16,494 bases of DNA from JASLBX01 sp036373915. GTDB taxonomy: Bacteria; Actinomycetota; Actinomycetes; Jiangellales; Jiangellaceae. Location: positions 1-16,494 of the forward strand of contig DASUUU010000011.1 of assembly GCA_036373915.1 (NCBI GenBank). The letters are read 5' to 3'. Positions 6,721 to 13,580 of the stretch are shown here, piece after piece (the stretch's first letter is position 1; each line of letters starts with the position of its first letter). A program made the position numbers and the translations under genes. Under the pieces are notes generated by a model. The model was not told where the DNA came from and searched no databases. It saw only the letters and a list, made by a program, of their open reading frames with translations.

Positions 6721-7269
6721 TCAGAAACCAGCAATGACAGGTGGCCCGCGGCGAGGCGAGTCCGCTGCGAGTATCAGGTGACGCGGAAGTGGCAGATCGA
6801 CCGGTGATCGGAGGGCGGCAGCGGCCGCACCGGGCTCCGGCGGAAAGTCCACGAGGACGGGCGCCTTGGCACCGAGGACGGTTCTGGCCAGTGCTGCCAT
6901 CGACCACAGCACCGCCTCCCCACCAGCGATCAGCACGGTGAGCACAAGGGTGGCCAGCGCGTGTGCGACGATCATCCGGGGCGTCGGGGCGATCGATGTG
7001 GTGCCGTGCGACGACAGCGCCAGCACACCGTGCACCAGTGGCTGGGAAAGCCCGATCACTGCGGCGATCGCGGCCGGCGTGCGTTGACGATCGGCGAGGG
7101 CGACGCAGGCCACTGAGAGCAGGGCCGCGCCGAACAGGAACGGCCCGTGAACCGGCACGCCTCCCTCGGAGGCGATATGCGCAACCGTCGGTACGGCAAG
7201 GCTGGCGGTGGCCAGTGCCAACCCCCGCCACACCCGCACAGTGCCGCGGCCCGGATTCACGTCGGCCAC
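6721..7269 (-). CDS. Four-helix membrane protein, first gene of the copper operon
   Basis: I do not recognise a named family. The 182-aa protein has about four membrane helices (roughly 15-32, 42-60, 66-86 and 100-125) and a Pro/Arg-rich cytoplasmic C-terminal tail. Histidines sit at or in the helices: H31, H41, H80, H88 and H103 (VAHIASEGG, PVHGPFLFG, PLVHGVLALSSHG, MIVAHALATL), a pattern that suggests metal or haem contact, though this is inference. It lies 62 bp upstream of the YcnI-like gene on the same strand, so a copper role is likely by context. GTG at 7269 has AGAGG upstream; an in-frame GTG at 7260 sits 7 nt after a TACTGT hexamer and is an alternative leaderless start. Confidence 0.75.
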   Translation of the reverse strand: MADVNPGRGTVRVWRGLALATASLAVPTVAHIASEGGVPVHGPFLFGAALLSVACVALADRQRTPAAIAAVIGLSQPLVHGVLALSSHGTTSIAPTPRMIVAHALATLVLTVLIAGGEAVLWSMAALARTVLGAKAPVLVDFPPEPGAAAAALRSPVDLPLPRHLILAADSPRRGPPVIAGF

Positions 7270-7371
7270 AGTACCTCTCGACTGTTCCGAGCCGTCAGGA
7301 GCCGAGCCGGTCCCGGGTCCGTACCAGGCCCGGAGCCTTTCGTGCCGTCCTTAGCCGTGGCGGCACAGGGG

Positions 7372-7400
7372 TTGCATAGGAACCTGGACGGAGGTACTGT
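7372..7400 (+). promoter_or_regulatory. Candidate promoter of the lacI-family gene (TTGCAT - 17 bp - TACTGT)
   Basis: TTGCAT (7372-7377) and TACTGT (7395-7400, TANNNT) are separated by 17 bp. The -10 overlaps the first operator by four bases, and the transcript would start within the palindrome, giving a leader of about 27 nt. Confidence 0.55.
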
Positions 7401-7426
7401 ATCGATCCAGAACTGGATCGATACAG
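7397..7426 (+). promoter_or_regulatory. Double LacI-type operator forming a 30-bp palindrome
   Basis: CTGTATCGATCCAG (7397-7410) and its exact reverse complement CTGGATCGATACAG (7413-7426) are separated by AA. Each 14-bp half is itself a near-palindrome centred on CG (six of seven pairs match), the form of a LacI-family operator. Two dimers, with centres 16 bp apart, could therefore bind side by side. The site overlaps the -10 region and ends at the ribosome site AGAGGA of the regulator gene, which strongly suggests autorepression. Confidence 0.8.
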
Positions 7427-7433
7427 AGGAATC

Positions 7434-8501
7434 ATGAGACAAACACTGCAGACCGTCGCCGATGCCGTCGGGGTATCTCGCAGCACAGTCTCGAATGCGT
7501 ACAGCCGCCCCGATCAGCTGTCCCCGGAGCTGCGAGAGAAGATCATGGAGGCCGCCAAGAAGCTCGGTTATGCCGGGCCGGACCCGATGGGCCGCTCGCT
7601 GCGCCGGGGCCGGGCGGGCGCGATCGCCGTATTGCTGGCACCGACGGTGTCATATGCCTTCACCGACCCGTATGCGGTGCAGTTCATGAAGGGATTGGCC
7701 GAGACCGCGGAGCGCCACGAAACCGGGGTGCTGCTGGTGCCTCTCAAAGACGACGACGAAGATGCGCTGGCTACCGTTCAATCCGCCTCCGTCGACGGTT
7801 TCTGTGTGTACTGCGTGCCTGGTTGGTTCCGCGCCATGAAAGCCGCCTGGGCTCGAGGCCTGCCGATCGTGAATTCGTCGTACCAGGGTGATGACGACGC
7901 GGAGGCGATGTTCGTCGGCATCGACGAGGCAGCGGCGACCCGCGCCGTGGGGCAGCACCTGATCGCCCTCGGCCACCGCCGAGTCGCCGTGATCGGCACG
8001 CAACTCGCCGATGGCCGGGTCGGACCGGTGACTCTCGAGGCACCCGACGGCATTGAGTCCTACGTGAGCCGGGAACGGCTGCGGGGCTACCGCGACGTGT
8101 TCGCCGAGGTAGGAGTCGCGTGGTCGGACATGGTGACCATCAACGCCGCCGGCAACAGCCGGCGCGAGGGTGAAGAGGCGGCGGCCTACGCTCTCGATCG
8201 CGCGCCTCGGCCGACCGCCGTCATCGCACTCACCGACGTGCTGGCCCTCGGCGTGCTCGACGCGCTGGCGGCCCGGGGGCTATCGGCCGGTCACGACGTT
8301 TCGGTCGCCGGGTTCGACGACATCCCCGAGGCCGCCAGGAACCAGTTGACCACCGTCCGCCAATCGGCGACCGAACGCGGGCGCGTCGCCGCCGAACTCC
8401 TGCTCGACCCGCCTTCGGATCCGGCGAGCAGGCACGTCGTGCTACCAGCCGAACTCATCGTCCGAGCCTCCACCGGCCCGGCACAGAAAGGGAACCTGTG
8501 A
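7434..8501 (+). CDS. LacI-family transcriptional regulator
   Basis: A 355-aa repressor-type protein of normal family length. The helix-turn-helix is at about 5-24 (LQTVADAVGVSRSTVSNAYS), followed by the hinge (about 38-60, AAKKLGYAGPDPMGRSL) and a periplasmic-binding-protein-like ligand domain (about 62-345) with the family segments GHRRVAVIG (180-188), TAVIALTDVLALGVLDAL (261-278) and VSVAGFDDIPEA (289-300). It should bind DNA as a dimer and respond to a small molecule, usually a sugar or nucleoside; the ligand cannot be predicted. ATG at 7434 has AGAGGA 3 nt upstream. A double operator overlaps its promoter. It faces the copper operon divergently, but there is no copy of the operator near that gene's start other than the shared 164-bp gap, so control of the copper genes is uncertain. 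Confidence 0.92.
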   Translation: MRQTLQTVADAVGVSRSTVSNAYSRPDQLSPELREKIMEAAKKLGYAGPDPMGRSLRRGRAGAIAVLLAPTVSYAFTDPYAVQFMKGLAETAERHETGVLLVPLKDDDEDALATVQSASVDGFCVYCVPGWFRAMKAAWARGLPIVNSSYQGDDDAEAMFVGIDEAAATRAVGQHLIALGHRRVAVIGTQLADGRVGPVTLEAPDGIESYVSRERLRGYRDVFAEVGVAWSDMVTINAAGNSRREGEEAAAYALDRAPRPTAVIALTDVLALGVLDALAARGLSAGHDVSVAGFDDIPEAARNQLTTVRQSATERGRVAAELLLDPPSDPASRHVVLPAELIVRASTGPAQKGNL

Positions 8502-8707
8502 TGTTCGACCTGACCTCGATGATCCTGGCCGGCAAGGCGACCGAGAGGCACCAGATGTCGGCCCGGCCGACCGCTCCGACCGGGCCCGGTCCGCAGCCGC
8601 GACGTCCTCGCGCCGGCACCGGACGTGTACGGCTCGCGACGATGCTGCGCCGCCTGGCCGACCGCGTGGAACCCCGCGCCGTCCAGCCGTGCCAGACCGC
8701 GTCGTAA
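8501..8707 (+). CDS. Small hypothetical protein (68 aa) translationally coupled to the LacI regulator
   Basis: No family recognised. The ATG at 8501 overlaps the lacI stop codon by one base (TGATG), and GAAAGGG lies 7-8 nt upstream, so coupled translation is plausible; a GTG at 8498 gives one more residue. The protein has a hydrophobic start (MFDLTSMILAGKA), a Pro/Arg-rich middle and an amphipathic helix near the end (TMLRRLADRVEPRAV, about 46-60). It could be a membrane-associated or protein-binding peptide, or a chance extension of coding composition. An 87-bp gap without recognisable signals separates it from the next gene. Confidence 0.5.
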   Translation: MFDLTSMILAGKATERHQMSARPTAPTGPGPQPRRPRAGTGRVRLATMLRRLADRVEPRAVQPCQTAS

Positions 8708-8782
8708 GCCGCGTGTCGCACGAGGGCATGGCGCTGGTAGGCGGTACGGGCGCAATGCGATGCGCGTCCCGCGGCGATCGGT

Positions 8783-8794
8783 CACGCTTGAGTC
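8783..8794 (+). promoter_or_regulatory. Possible leaderless -10 element of the histidine phosphatase gene
   Basis: CACGCT is followed by 6 nt and the ATG; there is no Shine-Dalgarno site. The first base deviates from TANNNT and no good -35 is visible. Confidence 0.3.
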
Positions 8795-9400
8795 ATGGAG
8801 ACCGAGACACCTGAGCTCGTCCTCGCGCGTCACGGCGAGACCGAATGGAGCCGGACGGGACGGCATACCGGCCGAACCGACGTGGAGCTGACCAAGACGG
8901 GCGAAGACCAAGCTCGCGCGCTCAGCACGATGCTCGCCGGGCGTACCTGGGCGCACGTGCTGGTGAGCCCGGCGGTCCGGGCCTGGCGGACCGCGCAGCT
9001 GGCCGGCTTCGACGGCGCGCAGCGCGAGCCCGGCCTGTGGGAATGGGATTACGGCGGCTACGAGGGCCGAACCAGCGCAGAAATCCGCCGGGAGCGACCG
9101 GGTTGGTACCTGTGGAGCGACGGTGTCATCCCAGGTGATGCGGAACACCCGGGTGAGACGATCGAGCAGGTGGGGGCGCGGGTGGACGCCGTGCTGGACC
9201 GGGTGCGCGCCATGCTGGACGACGGCGACGTCGCCATCGTCGCGCACGGGCACATCCTGCGGGTGCTGGCTGCGCGCTGGTTGGGTCTCGAACCTAGCGA
9301 GGGCCGCCTCTTCCGGTTGGACACCGGGACGGTGTCACAGCTCGGCGCCGAGCACGACAGGCCGGTTATCAGGGCGTGGAACTCGCCCCTGTCAAGCTGA
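8795..9400 (+). CDS. Histidine phosphatase (phosphoglycerate-mutase-like) family protein
   Basis: A 201-aa single-domain enzyme. The signature LVLARHGETEWSRTGRHTGR (8-27) supplies the phospho-acceptor H13 with R12; R62 in SPAVRAWRTA, E83 in LWEWDYGGYEG and the second catalytic H151 in IVAHGHILRVLAARWLGL complete the phosphate pocket. The family ranges from phosphoglycerate mutase to acid, sugar and nucleotide phosphatases. The short length and the WDYGGYEG segment fit a phosphatase (alpha-ribazole-, sugar- or mannosyl-phosphatase-like) better than a glycolytic mutase, but the substrate is unknown. The frame has no ribosome site, so the start rests on the motif position and the possible leaderless promoter. 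It stands alone between lacI and the sigma factor gene; 83 bp without a terminator follow. Confidence 0.9.
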   Translation: METETPELVLARHGETEWSRTGRHTGRTDVELTKTGEDQARALSTMLAGRTWAHVLVSPAVRAWRTAQLAGFDGAQREPGLWEWDYGGYEGRTSAEIRRERPGWYLWSDGVIPGDAEHPGETIEQVGARVDAVLDRVRAMLDDGDVAIVAHGHILRVLAARWLGLEPSEGRLFRLDTGTVSQLGAEHDRPVIRAWNSPLSS

Positions 9401-9483
9401 GGGGCACGGCGGCTCTCAACGTCGTCTCAGGTTCGGTCCGCCAGAGTAGGCGTATCGGTCTGAACTAGCGAAAGGGCGCCGGC

Positions 9484-10245
9484 ATGACACGTGGTATTTC
9501 CGCCGGGCCATCGGCGGTGGCCGGCGGCGACGGTTCACTCTCTGCCGGCCGTCCATCGCGGCAACCGGTGGCGGATCACGACTACAACATCGCAGAACGC
9601 TTCGAGCGCGACGCGTTGCCGTACCTCAACCAGTTGTACGCGGCGGCGCTCGGTATGACGCGCAACACCACCGATGCCGAGGACCTGGTCCAGGAGACGT
9701 ACGCGAAGGGATTCGCCTCGTTCAACCAGTTCAGGGAGGGCACGAATCTCAAGGCGTGGCTGTACAAGATCCTCACCAACACCTTCATCAGCGCGTACCG
9801 GAGGCGGCAGCGCGAGCCGCTGCAAACCACTGCCGACGAGATCGAGGACTGGCAGATGGCCCGCGCCGAGGCCCACACCTCGACCGGCCTACCCTCGGCC
9901 GAATCCGAGGCCCTCGCCCACCTGCCCGACTCGGAGGTCAAGCAGGCGTTGCAGGAGATCCCCGACGTCTACCGGATCGCCGTGTACCTTGCCGACGTCG
10001 AGGGATTCGCGTACAAGGAGATCGCCGAGATCACCGGCGTGCCCCTTGGCACGGTCATGTCGCGGCTCCATAGGGGCCGGCGCCGGCTCCGGAAGCTCCT
10101 CGACGGCTACGCGCGCGAGATGGGTCTGGTCGGCGACGGGTATCCGGTGCCGGTCGGCTCCCGCGCAGCGAGCACAGCGAACCGCGGCAACCGCTCCAGC
10201 GGCAGAGGTCGGGTTTCAGTGCTGCCCCGGCCGGCGCTCGCATAG
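9484..10245 (+). CDS. sigR: SigR/SigH-type ECF RNA polymerase sigma factor
   Basis: A 253-aa ECF sigma factor closely resembling the thiol-oxidative-stress factors SigR (Streptomyces) and SigH (Mycobacterium). Region 2 is at about 40-108 (FERDALPYLNQLYAAALGMT, AEDLVQETYAKGFASFNQFREG, NLKAWLYKILTNTFISAYRR), and region 4 at about 150-208 (IPDVYRIAVYLADVEGFAYKEIAEITGVPLGTVMSRLHRGRRRL). It should direct transcription from GGAAT...GTT promoters of disulfide-stress genes. A 35-residue N-terminal extension precedes region 2, and a 40-residue low-complexity tail follows region 4. ATG 9484 has AAAGGG 7 nt upstream. The redox anti-sigma factor gene (rsrA/rshA), normally next to it, is absent: the next gene is glgX. 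No SigR-type promoter is visible upstream. Confidence 0.9.
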   Translation: MTRGISAGPSAVAGGDGSLSAGRPSRQPVADHDYNIAERFERDALPYLNQLYAAALGMTRNTTDAEDLVQETYAKGFASFNQFREGTNLKAWLYKILTNTFISAYRRRQREPLQTTADEIEDWQMARAEAHTSTGLPSAESEALAHLPDSEVKQALQEIPDVYRIAVYLADVEGFAYKEIAEITGVPLGTVMSRLHRGRRRLRKLLDGYAREMGLVGDGYPVPVGSRAASTANRGNRSSGRGRVSVLPRPALA

Positions 10246-10316
10246 GCGATCCGTTAGTCGCCCGCGTCCGTCGTCGCGCGAGGATGCCGGTGACGGTACC
10301 CCGATCGGCGTGGTTA

Positions 10317-10340
10317 CGTCAGACTGAGGAACACCTGACG
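10317..10340 (+). promoter_or_regulatory. Inverted repeat in the glgX promoter region
   Basis: CGTCAG (10317-10322) and CTGACG (10335-10340) are separated by 12 bp, about 24 bp before the glgX start. It could be an operator or an mRNA hairpin; six-base arms may arise by chance. Confidence 0.3.
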
Positions 10341-10363
10341 GGACGACCCGAGCGAGGAGCGCA

Positions 10364-12490
10364 TTGGCACGCAAACGCAGGCAGGTCTGGCCGGGCACCG
10401 CCTATCCGCTGGGCGCCACCTTCGATGGGGCTGGAACGAATTTCGCGCTGTTCTCGGAGGTCGCCACCCGGGTCGAGTTGTGCTTGTTCGATGCCGACGG
10501 TGCGGAATCACGGGTGCCGCTCAGTGAGGTCGACGGGTACGTCTGGCACGGCTACCTGCCGGGCATCGGGCCGGGCCAGCGGTACGGCTACCGCGTCCAC
10601 GGCCCGTACGACCTGAGCGCCGGGCAGCGCTGCAATCCGGCCAAGCTCCTGCTCGATCCCTACGCCAAGGCCATGGACGGAGCGATCGGCTGGGACGAGT
10701 CACTGTTCGCCTACCGGTTCAGGGCCGCAGACGAGACCAACGACCTGGACAGCGCCGCGCACACGATGAAGTCGGTCGTCATAAATCCGTACTTCGACTG
10801 GCGGGACGATCGTCATCCGCGCACGCCGTACCACGAGAGCCTGATCTACGAGGCCCACGTCAAGGGCCTCACCATCGCTCATCCGGACATCCCGGCCTCG
10901 ATCCGCGGTACGTATGCCGGGTTGGCGCACCCGGCGATGATCGGTCACCTGAAGAACCTCGGCGTGACCGCGGTCGAGCTGATGCCGGTACACCAGTTCG
11001 TCCACGACCACCATCTCGTCGAGCGCGGCCTGTCCAACTACTGGGGATACAACACGATCGGCTTCCTGGCGCCCCACAATGCCTACTCGTCGGCCGGATC
11101 GGGAGGCGAGCAGGTCCTGGAGTTCAAGTCGATGGTCCGTGACCTGCACCGGGCGGGCATCGAGGTCATTCTCGACGTGGTCTACAACCACACCGCAGAA
11201 GGCAACCACCTCGGCCCGACCCTGTGCTTTCGCGGCATCGACAACGCCTCCTACTACCGGCTCGTCGACACGGACCCGCAGTACTACTACGACACGACTG
11301 GCACCGGGAACACATTGCTGATGAGGAACCCGCATGTGCTCCAACTGATCATGGATTCGCTCCGGTACTGGGTCATCGAGATGCACGTCGATGGATTCAG
11401 GTTCGACCTCGCCTCAACGCTCGCCAGACAGTTCCACGAGGTGGACCGACTGTCCGCGTTCTTCGATCTCGTTCAGCAAGATCCGGTCGTCTCCCAGGTC
11501 AAGCTCATCGCCGAGCCGTGGGACTTGGGCGAGGGTGGCTACCAGGTGGGCGGCTTCCCATCGCTGTGGACCGAGTGGAATGGCAGGTACCGAGACACGG
11601 TCCGCGATTTCTGGCGAGGAGAGCCGGCGACCCTCGCCGAGTTCGCGTCCCGGCTCACCGGGTCAAGCGACCTGTACAAGGACGACGGTCGCCGGCCGAT
11701 CGCGTCGATCAACTTCGTCACTTCGCATGACGGGTTCACGCTCAACGATCTCGTCTCCTACAACGAGAAGCACAACGAGGCGAACGGCGAACAGAATCGA
11801 GACGGTGAGAACCACAACCGGTCATGGAACTGCGGAGTCGAGGGTCCCACCGACGAGGTGAACGTGCTCACGCTACGCGCCCGGCAGCGCCGTAACCTGA
11901 TCGCCACCTTGCTGCTCTCCCAGGGCGTGCCGATGCTCCTGCATGGGGACGAGATCGGGCGGACCCAGCGGGGCAACAACAACGCTTACAGCCAGGACAA
12001 CGAGATCTCGTGGGTCGACTGGAGGCGCACCGGCGAAGGGGTGGAGTTGCGTGAGTTCACCGCACGCGTCGCACGGCTCCGCGCGGCCCACCCGGTCTTC
12101 CGCCGTCGCAGGTTCTTTCATGGCCGTCCGAGCCGTGGCAGTAGGCGAGGTCTGACCGATATCGAGTGGCTCCGGCCCACCGGCGAGCGAATGCAAGAGG
12201 AAGACTGGGCGGCCGGCCTGGCCAAGTCGATGACCGTGTTCCTCAACGGTGATGCGATCACCGAGCCCGGTCTGCGCGGGGAGAAGCTGCGCGACGACTC
12301 ATTTCTCCTGCTGTTCAACGGCGAAAGTTCAGACCTCGTGTTCACCGTGCCCGGCGCCACCTTCGGCAACCGCTGGGAGGTCGTGCTCGACACCGTCGTG
12401 CCTCGGGTCGACGATGGCCGTGAGGTCAAGGCGGACGGTGAGATGGACGTGATGAACCACTCTCTTGTCGTGTTGCGCCGGCTCCATTGA
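10364..12490 (+). CDS. glgX: Glycogen debranching enzyme GlgX (GH13, isoamylase type)
   Basis: A 708-aa cytoplasmic enzyme that hydrolyses alpha-1,6 branch points of glycogen or limit dextrin, normal in length. An N-terminal CBM48 domain (about 8-105, PLGATFDGAGTNFALFSEVA) precedes the GH13 barrel (about 165-560). All four catalytic blocks are intact: DVVYNH (271-276), GFRFDLA with nucleophile D348, LIAEPWD with acid/base E384, and FVTSHDG with D456. The C-terminal beta domain ends LVVLRRLH. The TTG start has GAGGAG 4 nt upstream and leads straight into the usual QVWPGTAYPLG start; no ATG or GTG nearby fits better. No other glycogen or trehalose gene is in the window. It is convergent with the CNNM pair; only 43 bp separate the stop codons. 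Confidence 0.95.
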   Translation: MARKRRQVWPGTAYPLGATFDGAGTNFALFSEVATRVELCLFDADGAESRVPLSEVDGYVWHGYLPGIGPGQRYGYRVHGPYDLSAGQRCNPAKLLLDPYAKAMDGAIGWDESLFAYRFRAADETNDLDSAAHTMKSVVINPYFDWRDDRHPRTPYHESLIYEAHVKGLTIAHPDIPASIRGTYAGLAHPAMIGHLKNLGVTAVELMPVHQFVHDHHLVERGLSNYWGYNTIGFLAPHNAYSSAGSGGEQVLEFKSMVRDLHRAGIEVILDVVYNHTAEGNHLGPTLCFRGIDNASYYRLVDTDPQYYYDTTGTGNTLLMRNPHVLQLIMDSLRYWVIEMHVDGFRFDLASTLARQFHEVDRLSAFFDLVQQDPVVSQVKLIAEPWDLGEGGYQVGGFPSLWTEWNGRYRDTVRDFWRGEPATLAEFASRLTGSSDLYKDDGRRPIASINFVTSHDGFTLNDLVSYNEKHNEANGEQNRDGENHNRSWNCGVEGPTDEVNVLTLRARQRRNLIATLLLSQGVPMLLHGDEIGRTQRGNNNAYSQDNEISWVDWRRTGEGVELREFTARVARLRAAHPVFRRRRFFHGRPSRGSRRGLTDIEWLRPTGERMQEEDWAAGLAKSMTVFLNGDAITEPGLRGEKLRDDSFLLLFNGESSDLVFTVPGATFGNRWEVVLDTVVPRVDDGREVKADGEMDVMNHSLVVLRRLH

Positions 12491-12533
12491 CCGATCCACG
12501 TCAGAGGTGCACCGGCCTGGTCAGCGCGTGCTC

Positions 12534-13580
12534 TCAACGGACTCGCTGACCGGCGTCGGTGACATCGCCGACAAGTTCTTCCAGGACGTCCTCCAGGGCG
12601 GCCACGCCGACGACGCGCCGGTCATGGGTATCGACGACCCGGGCCAAGTGGGCGCCGTGAGCCTGCATGATGCGGAGGGCATCTCGAAGTGACTGGTCGC
12701 GGCCGACGTCGACCAGTGGGCGCAGCCACTTGGGGTGCACCGGTTGGTCTCGGACGTCGTCCGGAGTCTCCAGGACGTCCTTGAGGTGGACGTAGCCGAC
12801 GATCTCGCCGGTGTCGTTGACCACGGGGAACCGGGAGAACCCCGTGCGAGCGCAGATGTCGTCGAGCTCGGCAGGAGTGACCTGCGCGGGTACCGTCACG
12901 AGATCATCGATGCCGAGCGCCACGCTGTCCACCTGCGCGTCGGTGAACGCCAGCGCACCGGTGAGCAGCCCATGTTCGTCTTCGTCCAGTAGCCCCTCGC
13001 GACGGGATTGAGCGATGAATCCGGCAACCTCATCGGCGGTGAAGGTAGAGGTTATTTCGTTCTGCGGGGTGACACGCACGAGGCGCAGCACGACATTCGC
13101 GCTCGCGTTGAGCAGCCAGATCACCGGCTTGAGAGCGGTGACAATCGCATAGAGCGGCGGTCCGAGGGCCAGCGCGGAGCGCTCCGGGCCGGCGATTGCG
13201 ATGTTCTTCGGGACCATCTCGCCCAGGACCATGTGCAGCGTGACGACGATCGCCAGTGCAATGACCAGAGCTACCGCGTGCACGAGGGAGTCCGGCAGCC
13301 CGACTGCTTCGAATACCGGCTCGATCAGGTGAGCGACGGCCGGCTCACCGACCGCGCCCAGCCCCAGGGAGCACATCGTGATGCCCAACTGGGCGCCGGC
13401 CATCATCAGCGACACGTCCTCCATCCCGCGCAGCGTGATCTTCGCGGCCCGGGAGCCGGCCTGGGCGCGCGGCTCGATCTGTGTTCGGCGTGCGGAGATG
13501 AGGGCGAACTCGGCACCGACGAAGAATGCGTTGCCCGCCAACAACAGCAGTGCGATTCCGAGGGCGGTCAGGTTACTCAT
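12534..13580 (-). CDS. CNNM/CorC-family membrane protein (DUF21 and CBS pair, short form)
   Basis: A 348-aa protein with the DUF21 membrane domain (about 1-180: helix 3-24, others near 58-77, 95-118 and 140-165) including the family segment GEMVPKNIAIAGPER (120-134), followed by a CBS pair (about 205-270 and 285-340; SRFPVVNDTGEIVGYVHLKD and VVGVAALEDVLEELVGDV). It lacks the C-terminal CorC/HlyC domain of its neighbour. CNNM/CorC proteins are magnesium (or cobalt) transport proteins; old annotations call them hemolysins. I start at ATG 13580 with GGGGG about 7 nt upstream, although an in-frame GTG exists at 13592. The upstream partner's stop codon overlaps this start by 8 nt, so the two are coupled and may form a heteromer. 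Confidence 0.88.
   Translation of the reverse strand: MSNLTALGIALLLLAGNAFFVGAEFALISARRTQIEPRAQAGSRAAKITLRGMEDVSLMMAGAQLGITMCSLGLGAVGEPAVAHLIEPVFEAVGLPDSLVHAVALVIALAIVVTLHMVLGEMVPKNIAIAGPERSALALGPPLYAIVTALKPVIWLLNASANVVLRLVRVTPQNEITSTFTADEVAGFIAQSRREGLLDEDEHGLLTGALAFTDAQVDSVALGIDDLVTVPAQVTPAELDDICARTGFSRFPVVNDTGEIVGYVHLKDVLETPDDVRDQPVHPKWLRPLVDVGRDQSLRDALRIMQAHGAHLARVVDTHDRRVVGVAALEDVLEELVGDVTDAGQRVR

Noticed and set aside
5963..7231. Extended start (422 codons) for the YcnI-like gene
   Set aside because: The first 191 codons overlap the 182-aa membrane protein in another frame and look like shadow sequence; ATG 6658 has an SD and a signal peptide follows at once.
7270..7396. A copper-sensor (CsoR-type) operator for the copper operon
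   Set aside because: No convincing site was found in the gap; only GC-rich short repeats appear.
9401..9483. SigR-type autoregulatory promoter (GGGAAT...GTT) before the sigma factor gene
   Set aside because: No such -35 motif is present in this gap on reading both strands.
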